This document shows, piece by piece, positions 1 to 5,645 of a DNA stretch of 24,443 bases. A program made the translations under genes and the position numbers. Positions within the stretch are counted from its first letter, which is position 1; each line of letters starts with the position of its first letter. Below the pieces are notes generated by a model that was not told the origin of the DNA, searched no databases, and saw only the letters and a list, made by a program, of their open reading frames with translations. This DNA is from Ruminococcus_G sp050944415 (GTDB lineage Bacteria > Bacillota > Clostridia > Lachnospirales > Lachnospiraceae). Location of the stretch: assembly GCA_050944415.1 (NCBI GenBank), contig JBMNRA010000043.1, positions 1 through 24,443 of the forward strand. The letters are read 5' to 3'.

Positions 1-1
1 G

Positions 2-184
2 ACGGTTATTCCGAAATCCGTACACAAAGACCGTATGGAGCAGAATATGGATATCTGGGATTTTACCCTCAGCGATGAGGACATGGCTGAGATTGGAAAG
101 CTGGATTTGGGACATAGTGAAATTGTAAATCATGATGATCCTGCTTTTGTGAAAATGCTGCATGGTATGAAAATTCATGAATAA
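2..184 (+). CDS. Aldo/keto reductase, 3' fragment
   Basis: The last 60 codons of a gene that begins left of the window. The reading starts with TVIPKSVHKDRMEQN, the conserved NADP-phosphate-binding region near the end of aldo/keto reductases (the IPKS motif followed by a basic and an Asn residue). It then has the family's closing helix, FTLSDEDMAEIGKLD, and a tail ending in MKIHE and a TAA stop. The enzyme would be a cytosolic NADPH-dependent carbonyl reductase; the substrate cannot be read from this fragment. A second member of the family lies at 19065-19886 on the other strand, but their C-terminal tails differ, so these are separate genes. The catalytic tetrad lies outside the window. Confidence 0.85.
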   Translation, partial: TVIPKSVHKDRMEQNMDIWDFTLSDEDMAEIGKLDLGHSEIVNHDDPAFVKMLHGMKIHE

Positions 185-194
185 CAGATAAGGG

Positions 195-226
195 AAGCCT
201 TCGCAAAACAGATTGCGGAGGCTTTC
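195..226. terminator. Convergent hairpin terminator after the AKR gene
   Basis: A 12-bp stem pairs 195-206 (AAGCCTTCGCAA) with 213-224 (TTGCGGAGGCTT), with one T-G wobble and a 6-base loop. It lies between the stops of two convergent genes. The T-run on the plus side is short (TTTCTATCT), so termination is probably moderate. Confidence 0.7.
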
Positions 227-234
227 TATCTGAC

Positions 235-780
235 TTAGATATCTATAGAACTGAAATCAATCTCCAGATCATCATAGATTCCGGCTTTGACAGCCTCTGA
301 GAAAGTATATTCCGCAATATCATCGGACTCAAAGGAATAAACCGTGATCCTGTTTTTTTCCGGATCAACAATCCAGTATTCACGAACTCCTGCAGTACGG
401 TATTTGAACAGTTTAGTGTAGTAGTCCATCCGCCTGCTGTCCGGGGAGACGATCTCAATGATCCAGTCCGGCACACCTGTGCAGCCTTTGTCCGTGAGCT
501 TGTCGGGATCGCATATAACGCTTATATCCGGCTCGACATAATTTTTGTCATCTGCATTAAGAAATACAGCAAATGGGGCGATATCGACTTCACAGGAGCC
601 GCCTTTCTTGTCGATGTAGTCGGCTATCTTGCGGCCAAGAGATAGAAGTATCTGCTGGTGTTTTTGCGTGGGCGGCGCCATCATATACATCTGGCCGTCA
701 ATCAGTTCCGCCCGCTGTCCGTCCGGCAGGGAATAGATATCTTCAATGGTATACTCTTTATTCTGCTGCAGTAATGGCAT
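235..780 (-). CDS. Uma2 family (DUF820) nuclease-like protein
   Basis: A 181-residue protein of the Uma2/DUF820 family, which has a PD-(D/E)XK nuclease fold and is widespread in cyanobacteria and Firmicutes, usually with unknown function. Family signatures are visible: an N-terminal YTIEDIYSLPDGQRAELIDG (the 'sleeping-beauty' entry helix and E-L-I-D-G), then YVEPDISVICDPDKL, then PDWIIEIVSPDSRRMDYYTK with the acidic and Lys residues of the nuclease core, and REYWIVDPE. The core looks intact, so it is not a decayed copy. A longer reading to 828 exists, but the ATG at 780 is preceded by AAAGGAGGG at good spacing, so that start was chosen. It follows the ribbon-helix-helix gene at 798-1019 by 17 bases and is probably cotranscribed with it. 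Actual nuclease activity is not established from sequence. Confidence 0.85.
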   Translation of the reverse strand: MPLLQQNKEYTIEDIYSLPDGQRAELIDGQMYMMAPPTQKHQQILLSLGRKIADYIDKKGGSCEVDIAPFAVFLNADDKNYVEPDISVICDPDKLTDKGCTGVPDWIIEIVSPDSRRMDYYTKLFKYRTAGVREYWIVDPEKNRITVYSFESDDIAEYTFSEAVKAGIYDDLEIDFSSIDI

Positions 781-797
781 GGAAAATCCCTCCTTTC

Positions 798-1019
798 TTA
801 TTGTTGTGCGTTCTGCAGGCCGTTGCATTCACGTTCTATTGTTTCCTTGACTGCGCGAACAACAAAAGCATTAACACTTTCGCCGTGCGCTTCTGCATGG
901 GCTTTAATTTCAGATTTTCGGCCTTTGGGTACTGTGATTTCCAATCTGTCATAATTGTTTCTGACATACTTATGAACTGCTTTTTGCTGTGCTTTACTAA
1001 TTTTTTTTCCTCCTGTCAT
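798..1019 (-). CDS. Small ribbon-helix-helix (Arc-like) protein, putative antitoxin or regulator
   Basis: A 73-residue, basic protein. After a Lys-rich start (MTGGKKISKAQQKAVHKYV) comes a short strand, DRLEITVPKGRKSEI, then two helices (KAHAEAHGESVNAFVVRAV and VKETIERE). This is the strand-helix-helix pattern of Arc/MetJ-type ribbon-helix-helix DNA-binding proteins, in particular the small 'Arc family' proteins that act as antitoxins or autoregulators. It is translated just ahead of the Uma2-family gene (gap 17 bases). The ATG at 1019 has only a weak AAAGCAGG site upstream, so the exact start is less certain. A minus-strand promoter is visible at 1127-1155. No toxin fold is recognised in the neighbour, so a toxin-antitoxin role is only a possibility. 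Confidence 0.75.
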   Translation of the reverse strand: MTGGKKISKAQQKAVHKYVRNNYDRLEITVPKGRKSEIKAHAEAHGESVNAFVVRAVKETIERECNGLQNAQQ

Positions 1020-1126
1020 AGGTAAACCTGCTTTCTGATTTTATGGTAAATGGTTGAGAAAATAAAGATTTACACTCTCTACTATACTGATAGAATATAA
1101 CAAAAATCTATTCACGTAAATATAAA

Positions 1127-1155
1127 ATTCTAATTATCAAAGATAACATCGTCAA
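1127..1155 (-). promoter_or_regulatory. Promoter for the RHH-Uma2 pair
   Basis: Read on the minus strand: TTGACG (1155-1150), a 17-base spacer, and TAGAAT (1132-1127). This predicts a 5' leader of about 100 bases before the gene starting at 1019. Confidence 0.65.
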
Positions 1156-1165
1156 GAAAAAATAC

Positions 1166-1194
1166 TTGACATGCCGAAAGCACTGTTGTATGAT
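1166..1194 (+). promoter_or_regulatory. Sigma-A promoter of ylxM-ffh
   Basis: TTGACA (1166-1171), a 17-base spacer, TATGAT (1189-1194). The -35 box is perfect and the -10 box has one change. Transcription would start near 1201, only about 10 bases before the ATG at 1212. Confidence 0.8.
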
Positions 1195-1211
1195 AGCAAA
1201 GGTGATTCGAT

Positions 1212-1556
1212 ATGAACAGGATAATGGAACAGACATTATTGTATGATTTTTACGGTGAATTGCTGACAGATCACCAGCGGCAGATTTATGAAGCGGTGAT
1301 TATGAACGACTACTCACTCAGTGAGGTGGCGGAAGATCTGGGAATCAGCCGCCAGGGTGTTCACGACATGATAAAAAGATGCAGCAGGATTCTGGCTGAT
1401 TATGAAGAAAAACTGCATCTGGTCAGCAAATTTGTCAGTATTAAGGAAAAAGTCAATCAGATTCACAGTCTGACGAAAAACTGCAGTAACGAGACGAAAG
1501 AATCACTGATGCGGCAGATTGAAGAGATATCCAATGGGATTCTGGAGGAATTGTGA
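1212..1556 (+). CDS. ylxM: YlxM family helix-turn-helix protein, SRP operon
   Basis: A 114-residue protein of the YlxM/p13 family (UPF0122), almost always found directly before ffh in Firmicutes. In streptococci it is reported to interact with the signal recognition particle. The sequence shows the family start (LLYDFYGELLTDHQRQIYEAVIMNDYSLSEVAEDLGISRQGVHDMIKRC), a sigma-like helix-turn-helix at about residues 34-58, then a helical tail (ILADYEEKLHLVSKF). It is 3 bases from ffh, and the ffh ribosome site GGAGGA (1544-1549) lies inside its last codons, suggesting translational coupling. The start is uncertain: ATG 1212 has AAAGGTGAT just upstream, while ATG 1224 would give the more usual family N-terminus and a longer leader from the promoter at 1166-1194. 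Confidence 0.92.
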   Translation: MNRIMEQTLLYDFYGELLTDHQRQIYEAVIMNDYSLSEVAEDLGISRQGVHDMIKRCSRILADYEEKLHLVSKFVSIKEKVNQIHSLTKNCSNETKESLMRQIEEISNGILEEL

Positions 1557-1559
1557 TAC

Positions 1560-2906
1560 ATGGCATTTGAGAGTTTATCGGAAAAACTGCAGAATGTGTT
1601 TAAAAAGCTGAGAAGCAAGGGAAAGCTGACGGAAGCCGATGTGAAGACGGCGTTAAAAGAAGTCAAGATGGCTTTGCTGGAAGCCGATGTCAGCTTCAAA
1701 GTTGTAAAACAGTTCATCAAATCTGTGCAGGAACGGGCAGTAGGACAGGATGTTATGAATGGCCTTAATCCGGGCCAGATGGTAATTAAAATCGTAAATG
1801 AAGAGCTGGTTTCTCTGATGGGAAGCGAAACGGCGGAGCTTCCTTTAAAACCGGGGAATGCCATTACTGTCATTATGATGGTGGGCCTTCAGGGCGCTGG
1901 TAAGACCACGACGGCGGCAAAACTGGCAGGTAAGCTGAAATCCAAAGGGAAAAAGCCTCTGCTGGTTGCCTGTGACGTGTATCGTCCGGCGGCTATCACA
2001 CAGCTGGAGGTCAACGGTGAAAAACAGGGTGTGGAAGTTTTCTCCATGGGAGATAAGCAGAAGCCTCTGGATATAGCCAAAGGCGCAATGGAACATGCCC
2101 GGGCAAACGGATTTAATGTAGTCCTCCTGGATACGGCAGGCCGTCTTCATATTGATGAGGACATGATGAATGAACTGGCCGAGATTAAAGAAAATGTGGA
2201 AGTGGACACTACTGTGCTGACAGTAGATGCCATGACCGGACAGGACGCAGTCAATGTAGCTCAGACTTTTAATGATAAAATTGGCATTGACGGTGTGATT
2301 CTGACCAAGCTGGACGGTGACACCAGGGGCGGTGCAGCGCTGTCCGTCCGTGCGGTGTGCGGAAAACCGATTCTGTATGTGGGTATGGGAGAAAAGCTCT
2401 CGGATCTGGAACAGTTTTATCCCGACAGGATGGCTTCCAGAATACTGGGTATGGGCGATGTGATGAGCCTGATCGAAAAGGTTCAGGACAGCATCGATGA
2501 AGAAAAAGCCAGGGCCATGGAACAGAAGATGAAAAAAGCCCAGTTCGGTTTTGATGATTACCTGGAAAGTATGAATCAGATGAAGAATATGGGAGGAATT
2601 TCCAGCGTGCTGAATATGCTGCCGGGGATCGGCGGAAAGATGAAAGATATTGAAAGCATGGTGGACGAAAAGGATATGGCCCGGAAAGAGGCGATGATTC
2701 TTTCCATGACACCGAAGGAAAGGGCAAATCCTGATATTTTGAATGTTTCTCGGAAAAAGCGGATTGCAAAGGGAGCCGGCGTGGATATCGCAGAGGTGAA
2801 CAGGCTGGTGAAACAGTTTGAACAGGCCAGAAAGATGATGAAGCAGATGCCCCAGCTGATGGGCGGAAAAGGCGGTAAAAGAGGAGGATTCAAACTTCCT
2901 TTTTAA
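1560..2906 (+). CDS. ffh: Signal recognition particle protein Ffh
   Basis: The SRP54-type GTPase that, with 4.5S/6S RNA, targets nascent membrane and secreted proteins to FtsY and SecYEG. The 448-residue length is normal. Visible parts: the N-terminal helical bundle (1-85); the G domain with P-loop GLQGAGKTT (109-117), CDVYRPAAITQLE, DTAGRLHIDEDMM, TKLDGDTRGG and GMGEKLSDLEQF; and the Met-rich M domain from about residue 325 (MEQKMKKAQFGFDDYLESM, KERANPDILNVSRKKRIAKGAG) that binds RNA and signal peptides. It ends in the basic Gly-rich tail GGKGGKRGGFKLPF. It lies 3 bases after ylxM and 38 bases before rpsP, so the three are probably one transcript. Confidence 0.98.
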   Translation: MAFESLSEKLQNVFKKLRSKGKLTEADVKTALKEVKMALLEADVSFKVVKQFIKSVQERAVGQDVMNGLNPGQMVIKIVNEELVSLMGSETAELPLKPGNAITVIMMVGLQGAGKTTTAAKLAGKLKSKGKKPLLVACDVYRPAAITQLEVNGEKQGVEVFSMGDKQKPLDIAKGAMEHARANGFNVVLLDTAGRLHIDEDMMNELAEIKENVEVDTTVLTVDAMTGQDAVNVAQTFNDKIGIDGVILTKLDGDTRGGAALSVRAVCGKPILYVGMGEKLSDLEQFYPDRMASRILGMGDVMSLIEKVQDSIDEEKARAMEQKMKKAQFGFDDYLESMNQMKNMGGISSVLNMLPGIGGKMKDIESMVDEKDMARKEAMILSMTPKERANPDILNVSRKKRIAKGAGVDIAEVNRLVKQFEQARKMMKQMPQLMGGKGGKRGGFKLPF

Positions 2907-2944
2907 TACATTTCATATTGATATACTGTGAGGAGGTGAAAGAG

Positions 2945-3190
2945 ATGGCAGTAAAAATCAGATTAAGAAGAATGGGACAGAAAAAAGCTCCTTTCTATAG
3001 AATCGTTGTTGCTGATTCCAGATCTCCCAGAGACGGAAGATTTATCGAGGAAATCGGTTTATATGATCCCACACAGGATCCCAGCATGTATCGAATCGAT
3101 GAAGAAGCAGCAAAAAAATGGCTGGCAAATGGCGCTCAGCCGACAGAAGTTGTTAGCAAACTTTTCAAACTGGCTGGTATCGAGAAATAA
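2945..3190 (+). CDS. rpsP: 30S ribosomal protein S16
   Basis: An 81-residue small-subunit protein needed for 30S assembly. MAVKIRLRRMGQKKAPFYRIVVADSRSPRDGRFIEEIGLYDP is the near-invariant N-terminus of bacterial S16. An in-frame ATG lies 27 bases upstream, but the AGGAGGTG at 2931-2938 is spaced correctly for ATG 2945 and the family begins at MAVKIRL. It sits between ffh and khpA in the conserved order. Confidence 0.98.
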   Translation: MAVKIRLRRMGQKKAPFYRIVVADSRSPRDGRFIEEIGLYDPTQDPSMYRIDEEAAKKWLANGAQPTEVVSKLFKLAGIEK

Positions 3191-3239
3191 GACTTTTTGA
3201 ATGCACTGCTTCCTGTGGAAACAGGAAGGGAGGTATGTA

Positions 3240-3467
3240 ATGAAAGAATTAGTTGAAGTGATTGCAAAATCCCTGGTGGAACATCCGGAGGAGGTTGTAG
3301 TGACGCAGAAGGAAGAAGAGCATACCATTATTGTGGAACTGAAGGTTGCACCTTCTGATATGGGGAAAGTAATCGGCCGTCAGGGGAGAATTGCGAAAGC
3401 AATCCGGACGGTTGTGAAATCCGCTTCTTCTAAGTGTGACAAAAAAGTGATTGTAGATATCATGTGA
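3240..3467 (+). CDS. khpA: KhpA family KH-domain RNA-binding protein
   Basis: A 75-residue single KH-domain protein (KhpA/YlqC, UPF0109), which in other Firmicutes pairs with KhpB/Jag as a small RNA chaperone. It begins MKELVEVIAKSLVEHPEEV and carries the KH core IIVELKVAPSDMGKVIGRQGRIAKAIRTVVKSA, with the GRQGR loop matching the RNA-binding GxxG motif. An in-frame upstream ATG at 3201 was rejected because GGGAGG (3229-3234) points to ATG 3240. It is placed in the classic rpsP-khpA-rimM order. A strong hairpin with a T-run lies directly after its stop. Confidence 0.95.
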   Translation: MKELVEVIAKSLVEHPEEVVVTQKEEEHTIIVELKVAPSDMGKVIGRQGRIAKAIRTVVKSASSKCDKKVIVDIM

Positions 3468-3478
3468 TTCATGTGCGG

Positions 3479-3525
3479 CGCAGCAGGAACCTTCTGTAAT
3501 GGAAGAGTGACTGCTGCGTTTTTTT
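3479..3525 (+). terminator. Intrinsic terminator between khpA and rimM
   Basis: CGCAGCAG (3479-3486) pairs perfectly with CTGCTGCG (3511-3518), followed at once by seven T (3519-3525). The 24-base loop can form an inner CTTC/GAAG stem. It splits an otherwise conserved ribosomal operon. No convincing promoter is visible between it and rimM, so partial read-through or attenuation is likely. Confidence 0.85.
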
Positions 3526-3568
3526 ATAACTGTTCAGTTTAGTCTGGAATAGAAATGGAGACGAGATT

Positions 3569-4075
3569 ATGAAAGATTTGCTGCAGGTTGGAGTTATTAC
3601 TTCTACCCATGGTCTTCGCGGAGAGGTGAAAGTGTTTCCGACAACCGATGAGCCGAAACGTTTTAAGAAACTGAAGGAGGCCATACTGGATACGGGAAAA
3701 GAGCGCTTGAAAGTCGAGATTGAAAGCACAAAATTCTTTAAAAAATTTGTTATTCTGAAGATGAAGGGATTTGACAGCATTGAGGATGTGGAAAATCTCC
3801 GTCAGAAGAGTCTGTATGTCACCAGGGAGCATGCGGTAAAGCTGAAGGCCAATGAGTATTTTGTTGCGGATCTGATTGGAATGACGGTGGCGACGGATGA
3901 AGGGGAACATCTTGGAATATTGAAAGACGTTCTGCAAACAGGAGCCAATGACGTTTATGTCATTGAGTCGGACAGATATGGCGAGGTTTTAATTCCTGCT
4001 ATCCGGGATTGTATCCTGGAAGTGGACACTGAAGAAGGAAGAATGAAGGTTCACCTGCTGGATGGCCTGATTTGA
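3569..4075 (+). CDS. rimM: 16S rRNA processing protein RimM
   Basis: A 30S maturation factor that binds S19 and helps form the 3' domain of 16S rRNA. The 168-residue length is normal. The N-terminal RimM barrel shows LLQVGVITSTHGLRGEVKVFPTTDEPKRFKKLK (family motif G-x-I-x-x-x-H-G-x-x-G-E). The C-terminal PRC-barrel shows ANEYFVADLIGMTV, LGILKDVLQTGANDVYVIE and VLIPAIRDCILEVDTEEGRMKVHLLDGLI. It precedes trmD by 11 bases, as in most Firmicutes. Confidence 0.97.
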   Translation: MKDLLQVGVITSTHGLRGEVKVFPTTDEPKRFKKLKEAILDTGKERLKVEIESTKFFKKFVILKMKGFDSIEDVENLRQKSLYVTREHAVKLKANEYFVADLIGMTVATDEGEHLGILKDVLQTGANDVYVIESDRYGEVLIPAIRDCILEVDTEEGRMKVHLLDGLI

Positions 4076-4086
4076 CAGGAGGAGTT

Positions 4087-4782
4087 ATGAGATATCACGT
4101 GTTGACATTATTTCCCAGAATGATTGAACAGGGGATGCACACCAGTATCATAGGAAGGGCCATCAGTCAGAACCTGATCGGGCTGGACTGCATCAATATC
4201 CGGGATTATGCGGGAAATAAGCATATGAAGGTGGACGATTACCCATATGGCGGAGGAGCAGGCATGGTTATGCAGGCGGAACCGGTATATAATGCCTATC
4301 TGGCTGCCGTTGAAAAGATCGGGTATCAGCCCCGTGTAATTTATGTGACGCCCCAGGGAAAGGTTTTCAATCAGAGAATGGCGGAAGAGTTTGCGCAGGA
4401 GAAGGATCTTCTGTTTCTGTGCGGCCATTATGAGGGGGTGGATGAAAGAGTACTGGAGGAAATTGTAACGGATTATGTTTCTATCGGAGATTACGTACTG
4501 ACAGGCGGAGAACTTCCGGCCATGGTAATGATGGATGCCGTCTCGCGGCTTGTGCCGGGGGTGCTGAGTAATGAAGCGTCTGCCTGCTCAGAATCTTTTC
4601 AGGATGATCTGCTGGAGTATCCGCAGTATTCCCGACCGGCAGTCTGGAGAGGAAAAGCTGTACCGGACGTTCTTTTATCCGGTCATCACGCCAATATAGA
4701 GGCCTGGAGAAGGGAGCAGTCCATAAAACGAACCCGGGAGAGAAGGCCGGATCTGCTTGAGAAACACCAGAGACAGTGTTAA
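4087..4782 (+). CDS. trmD: tRNA (guanine-N1)-methyltransferase
   Basis: Methylates G37 of tRNAs reading CNN and some other codons, preventing +1 frameshifting. The protein has 231 residues and a SPOUT trefoil-knot fold. Seen in order: MRYHVLTLFPRMIEQ; DYPYGGGAGMVMQAEPVY; LLFLCGHYEGVDERVLEE; the SAM-binding knot SIGDYVLTGGELPAMVMMDAVSRLVPGVL; then the C-terminal tRNA-binding part ending HQRQC. ATG 4087 follows CAGGAGGAG and matches the family start; a reading 15 bases longer is possible but not supported. Its TAA overlaps the stop codon of treR on the other strand (4779-4782), and the usual next gene rplS is displaced by about 4.6 kb of trehalose genes. Confidence 0.97.
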   Translation: MRYHVLTLFPRMIEQGMHTSIIGRAISQNLIGLDCINIRDYAGNKHMKVDDYPYGGGAGMVMQAEPVYNAYLAAVEKIGYQPRVIYVTPQGKVFNQRMAEEFAQEKDLLFLCGHYEGVDERVLEEIVTDYVSIGDYVLTGGELPAMVMMDAVSRLVPGVLSNEASACSESFQDDLLEYPQYSRPAVWRGKAVPDVLLSGHHANIEAWRREQSIKRTRERRPDLLEKHQRQC

Positions 4783-5510
4783 GAAGTTTTTCTTACGGCA
4801 TTGTCCTGGAAACGAAAGTAGTCCGGCCGGTGGCGGGACTGGGTGAATTCAAACATGATGCCGTCGCTGTTATAAGTCTGGCTGGTAATAACTGCCATAC
4901 AGTTATAGTCATTGATGTCCAGTTTCAGATATTTTTCATCAATCTGTGTAATCTTTTCTACGGTAACAATTCTTTTGCTGTTGACAATGGTCATCTGCAG
5001 CGTATTTTCCAGATATTCATAGATCGACTGCTCCGCGATTTCTGTCGTCAGACCGGGGACAGCGCTTTTTAGAAAATAATTATGGTTGATAATCAGAGGT
5101 TTCCCGTCTAAATAATGAAGCCTCTGGATATAATATAATTCAGTTCCTGCAGCAAATCCTGTTTTTTTCGCAATTTTTTCATCGGCTGTCAGTTCCATAA
5201 ACTGCAGAACACGGGTCCGGCCTTCTTTATGATTGCGGAGAGAGGATTCCTTAAAGGATTCGATTCCGCCGATCGTATAGGAAGTTTGATCCACCGGACG
5301 GAAAATATTTCTCACTCCTTTGCCGTGAAGTGTCTGAACATAACCATCGGTGACAAGACTGCCGATGGCTCTGCGGACGGTATTTCTGGAACAGCCGTAA
5401 ATCCGGACCAGCGTGTTTTCGGAAGGCAGAAAATCCTGATAGCTGTATTCTTCCTCTTCGATTTTTCGCTTCAGGTCTTTATAAATAAATTCATATTTCA
5501 TTTTGGGCAT
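4779..5510 (-). CDS. treR: GntR family trehalose operon repressor
   Basis: A 243-residue transcription factor with an N-terminal GntR winged helix (KYEFIYKDLKRKIEEEEYSYQDFLPSENTLVRIYGCSRNTVRRAIGSLVTDGYVQTLHGKGV, about residues 5-68) and a C-terminal UTRA ligand-binding domain (about 95-235, with TGFAAGTELYYIQRLHYLDGKPLIINHNYFL and FEFTQSRHRPDYFRF). In the family such proteins bind trehalose-6-phosphate and release DNA. Divergent placement next to treP-treC supports TreR. ATG 5510 has AAGGAG (5523-5518) upstream. Probable operators lie in the intergenic region, one of them downstream of its own promoter, so it likely represses itself. Its last four bases overlap the trmD stop codon. Confidence 0.93.
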   Translation of the reverse strand: MPKMKYEFIYKDLKRKIEEEEYSYQDFLPSENTLVRIYGCSRNTVRRAIGSLVTDGYVQTLHGKGVRNIFRPVDQTSYTIGGIESFKESSLRNHKEGRTRVLQFMELTADEKIAKKTGFAAGTELYYIQRLHYLDGKPLIINHNYFLKSAVPGLTTEIAEQSIYEYLENTLQMTIVNSKRIVTVEKITQIDEKYLKLDINDYNCMAVITSQTYNSDGIMFEFTQSRHRPDYFRFQDNAVRKTS

Positions 5511-5525
5511 AGGGTCGCTCCTTGT

Positions 5526-5539
5526 CTTGTTTAAACATC
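5526..5539. promoter_or_regulatory. treR: Putative TreR operator 1 (treR side)
   Basis: CTTGTTTAAACATC matches the perfect palindrome at 5583-5596 in 12 of 14 positions. It lies just after the minus-strand -10 box of treR, where bound repressor would block treR transcription. The operator assignment is inferred from repetition and position. Confidence 0.65.
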
Positions 5540-5546
5540 TTTATAT

Positions 5547-5575
5547 ATTATGATTCAAAAAAAAGAAAAAGTCAA
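5547..5575 (-). promoter_or_regulatory. treR: treR promoter
   Basis: On the minus strand: TTGACT (5575-5570), 17 bases, CATAAT (5552-5547). Its -35 box is back to back with that of treP inside the palindrome AAGTCAAG-G-CTTGACTT (5569-5585). Confidence 0.65.
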
Positions 5576-5578
5576 GGC

Positions 5579-5607
5579 TTGACTTGTTTAAACAAGAATG
5601 CTAGAAT
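5579..5607 (+). promoter_or_regulatory. treP: treP-treC promoter
   Basis: TTGACT (5579-5584), 17 bases, TAGAAT (5602-5607). The spacer holds putative TreR operator 2, and operator 3 follows the -10 box, an arrangement expected for direct repression. Confidence 0.8.
5583..5596. promoter_or_regulatory. treP: Putative TreR operator 2
   Basis: A perfect 14-bp palindrome, CTTGTTTAAACAAG, in the spacer between the treP -35 and -10 boxes. GntR/UTRA regulators typically bind such A/T-centred palindromes. Confidence 0.8.
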
Positions 5608-5610
5608 GAA

Positions 5611-5624
5611 CTTGTTCAAACAAG
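5611..5624. promoter_or_regulatory. treP: Putative TreR operator 3
   Basis: CTTGTTCAAACAAG differs from operator 2 by one central base. Its centre is 28 bp from operator 2, at the predicted transcription start of treP. Confidence 0.78.
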
Positions 5625-5645
5625 AAAAATAAAAGGAGAACGGGT

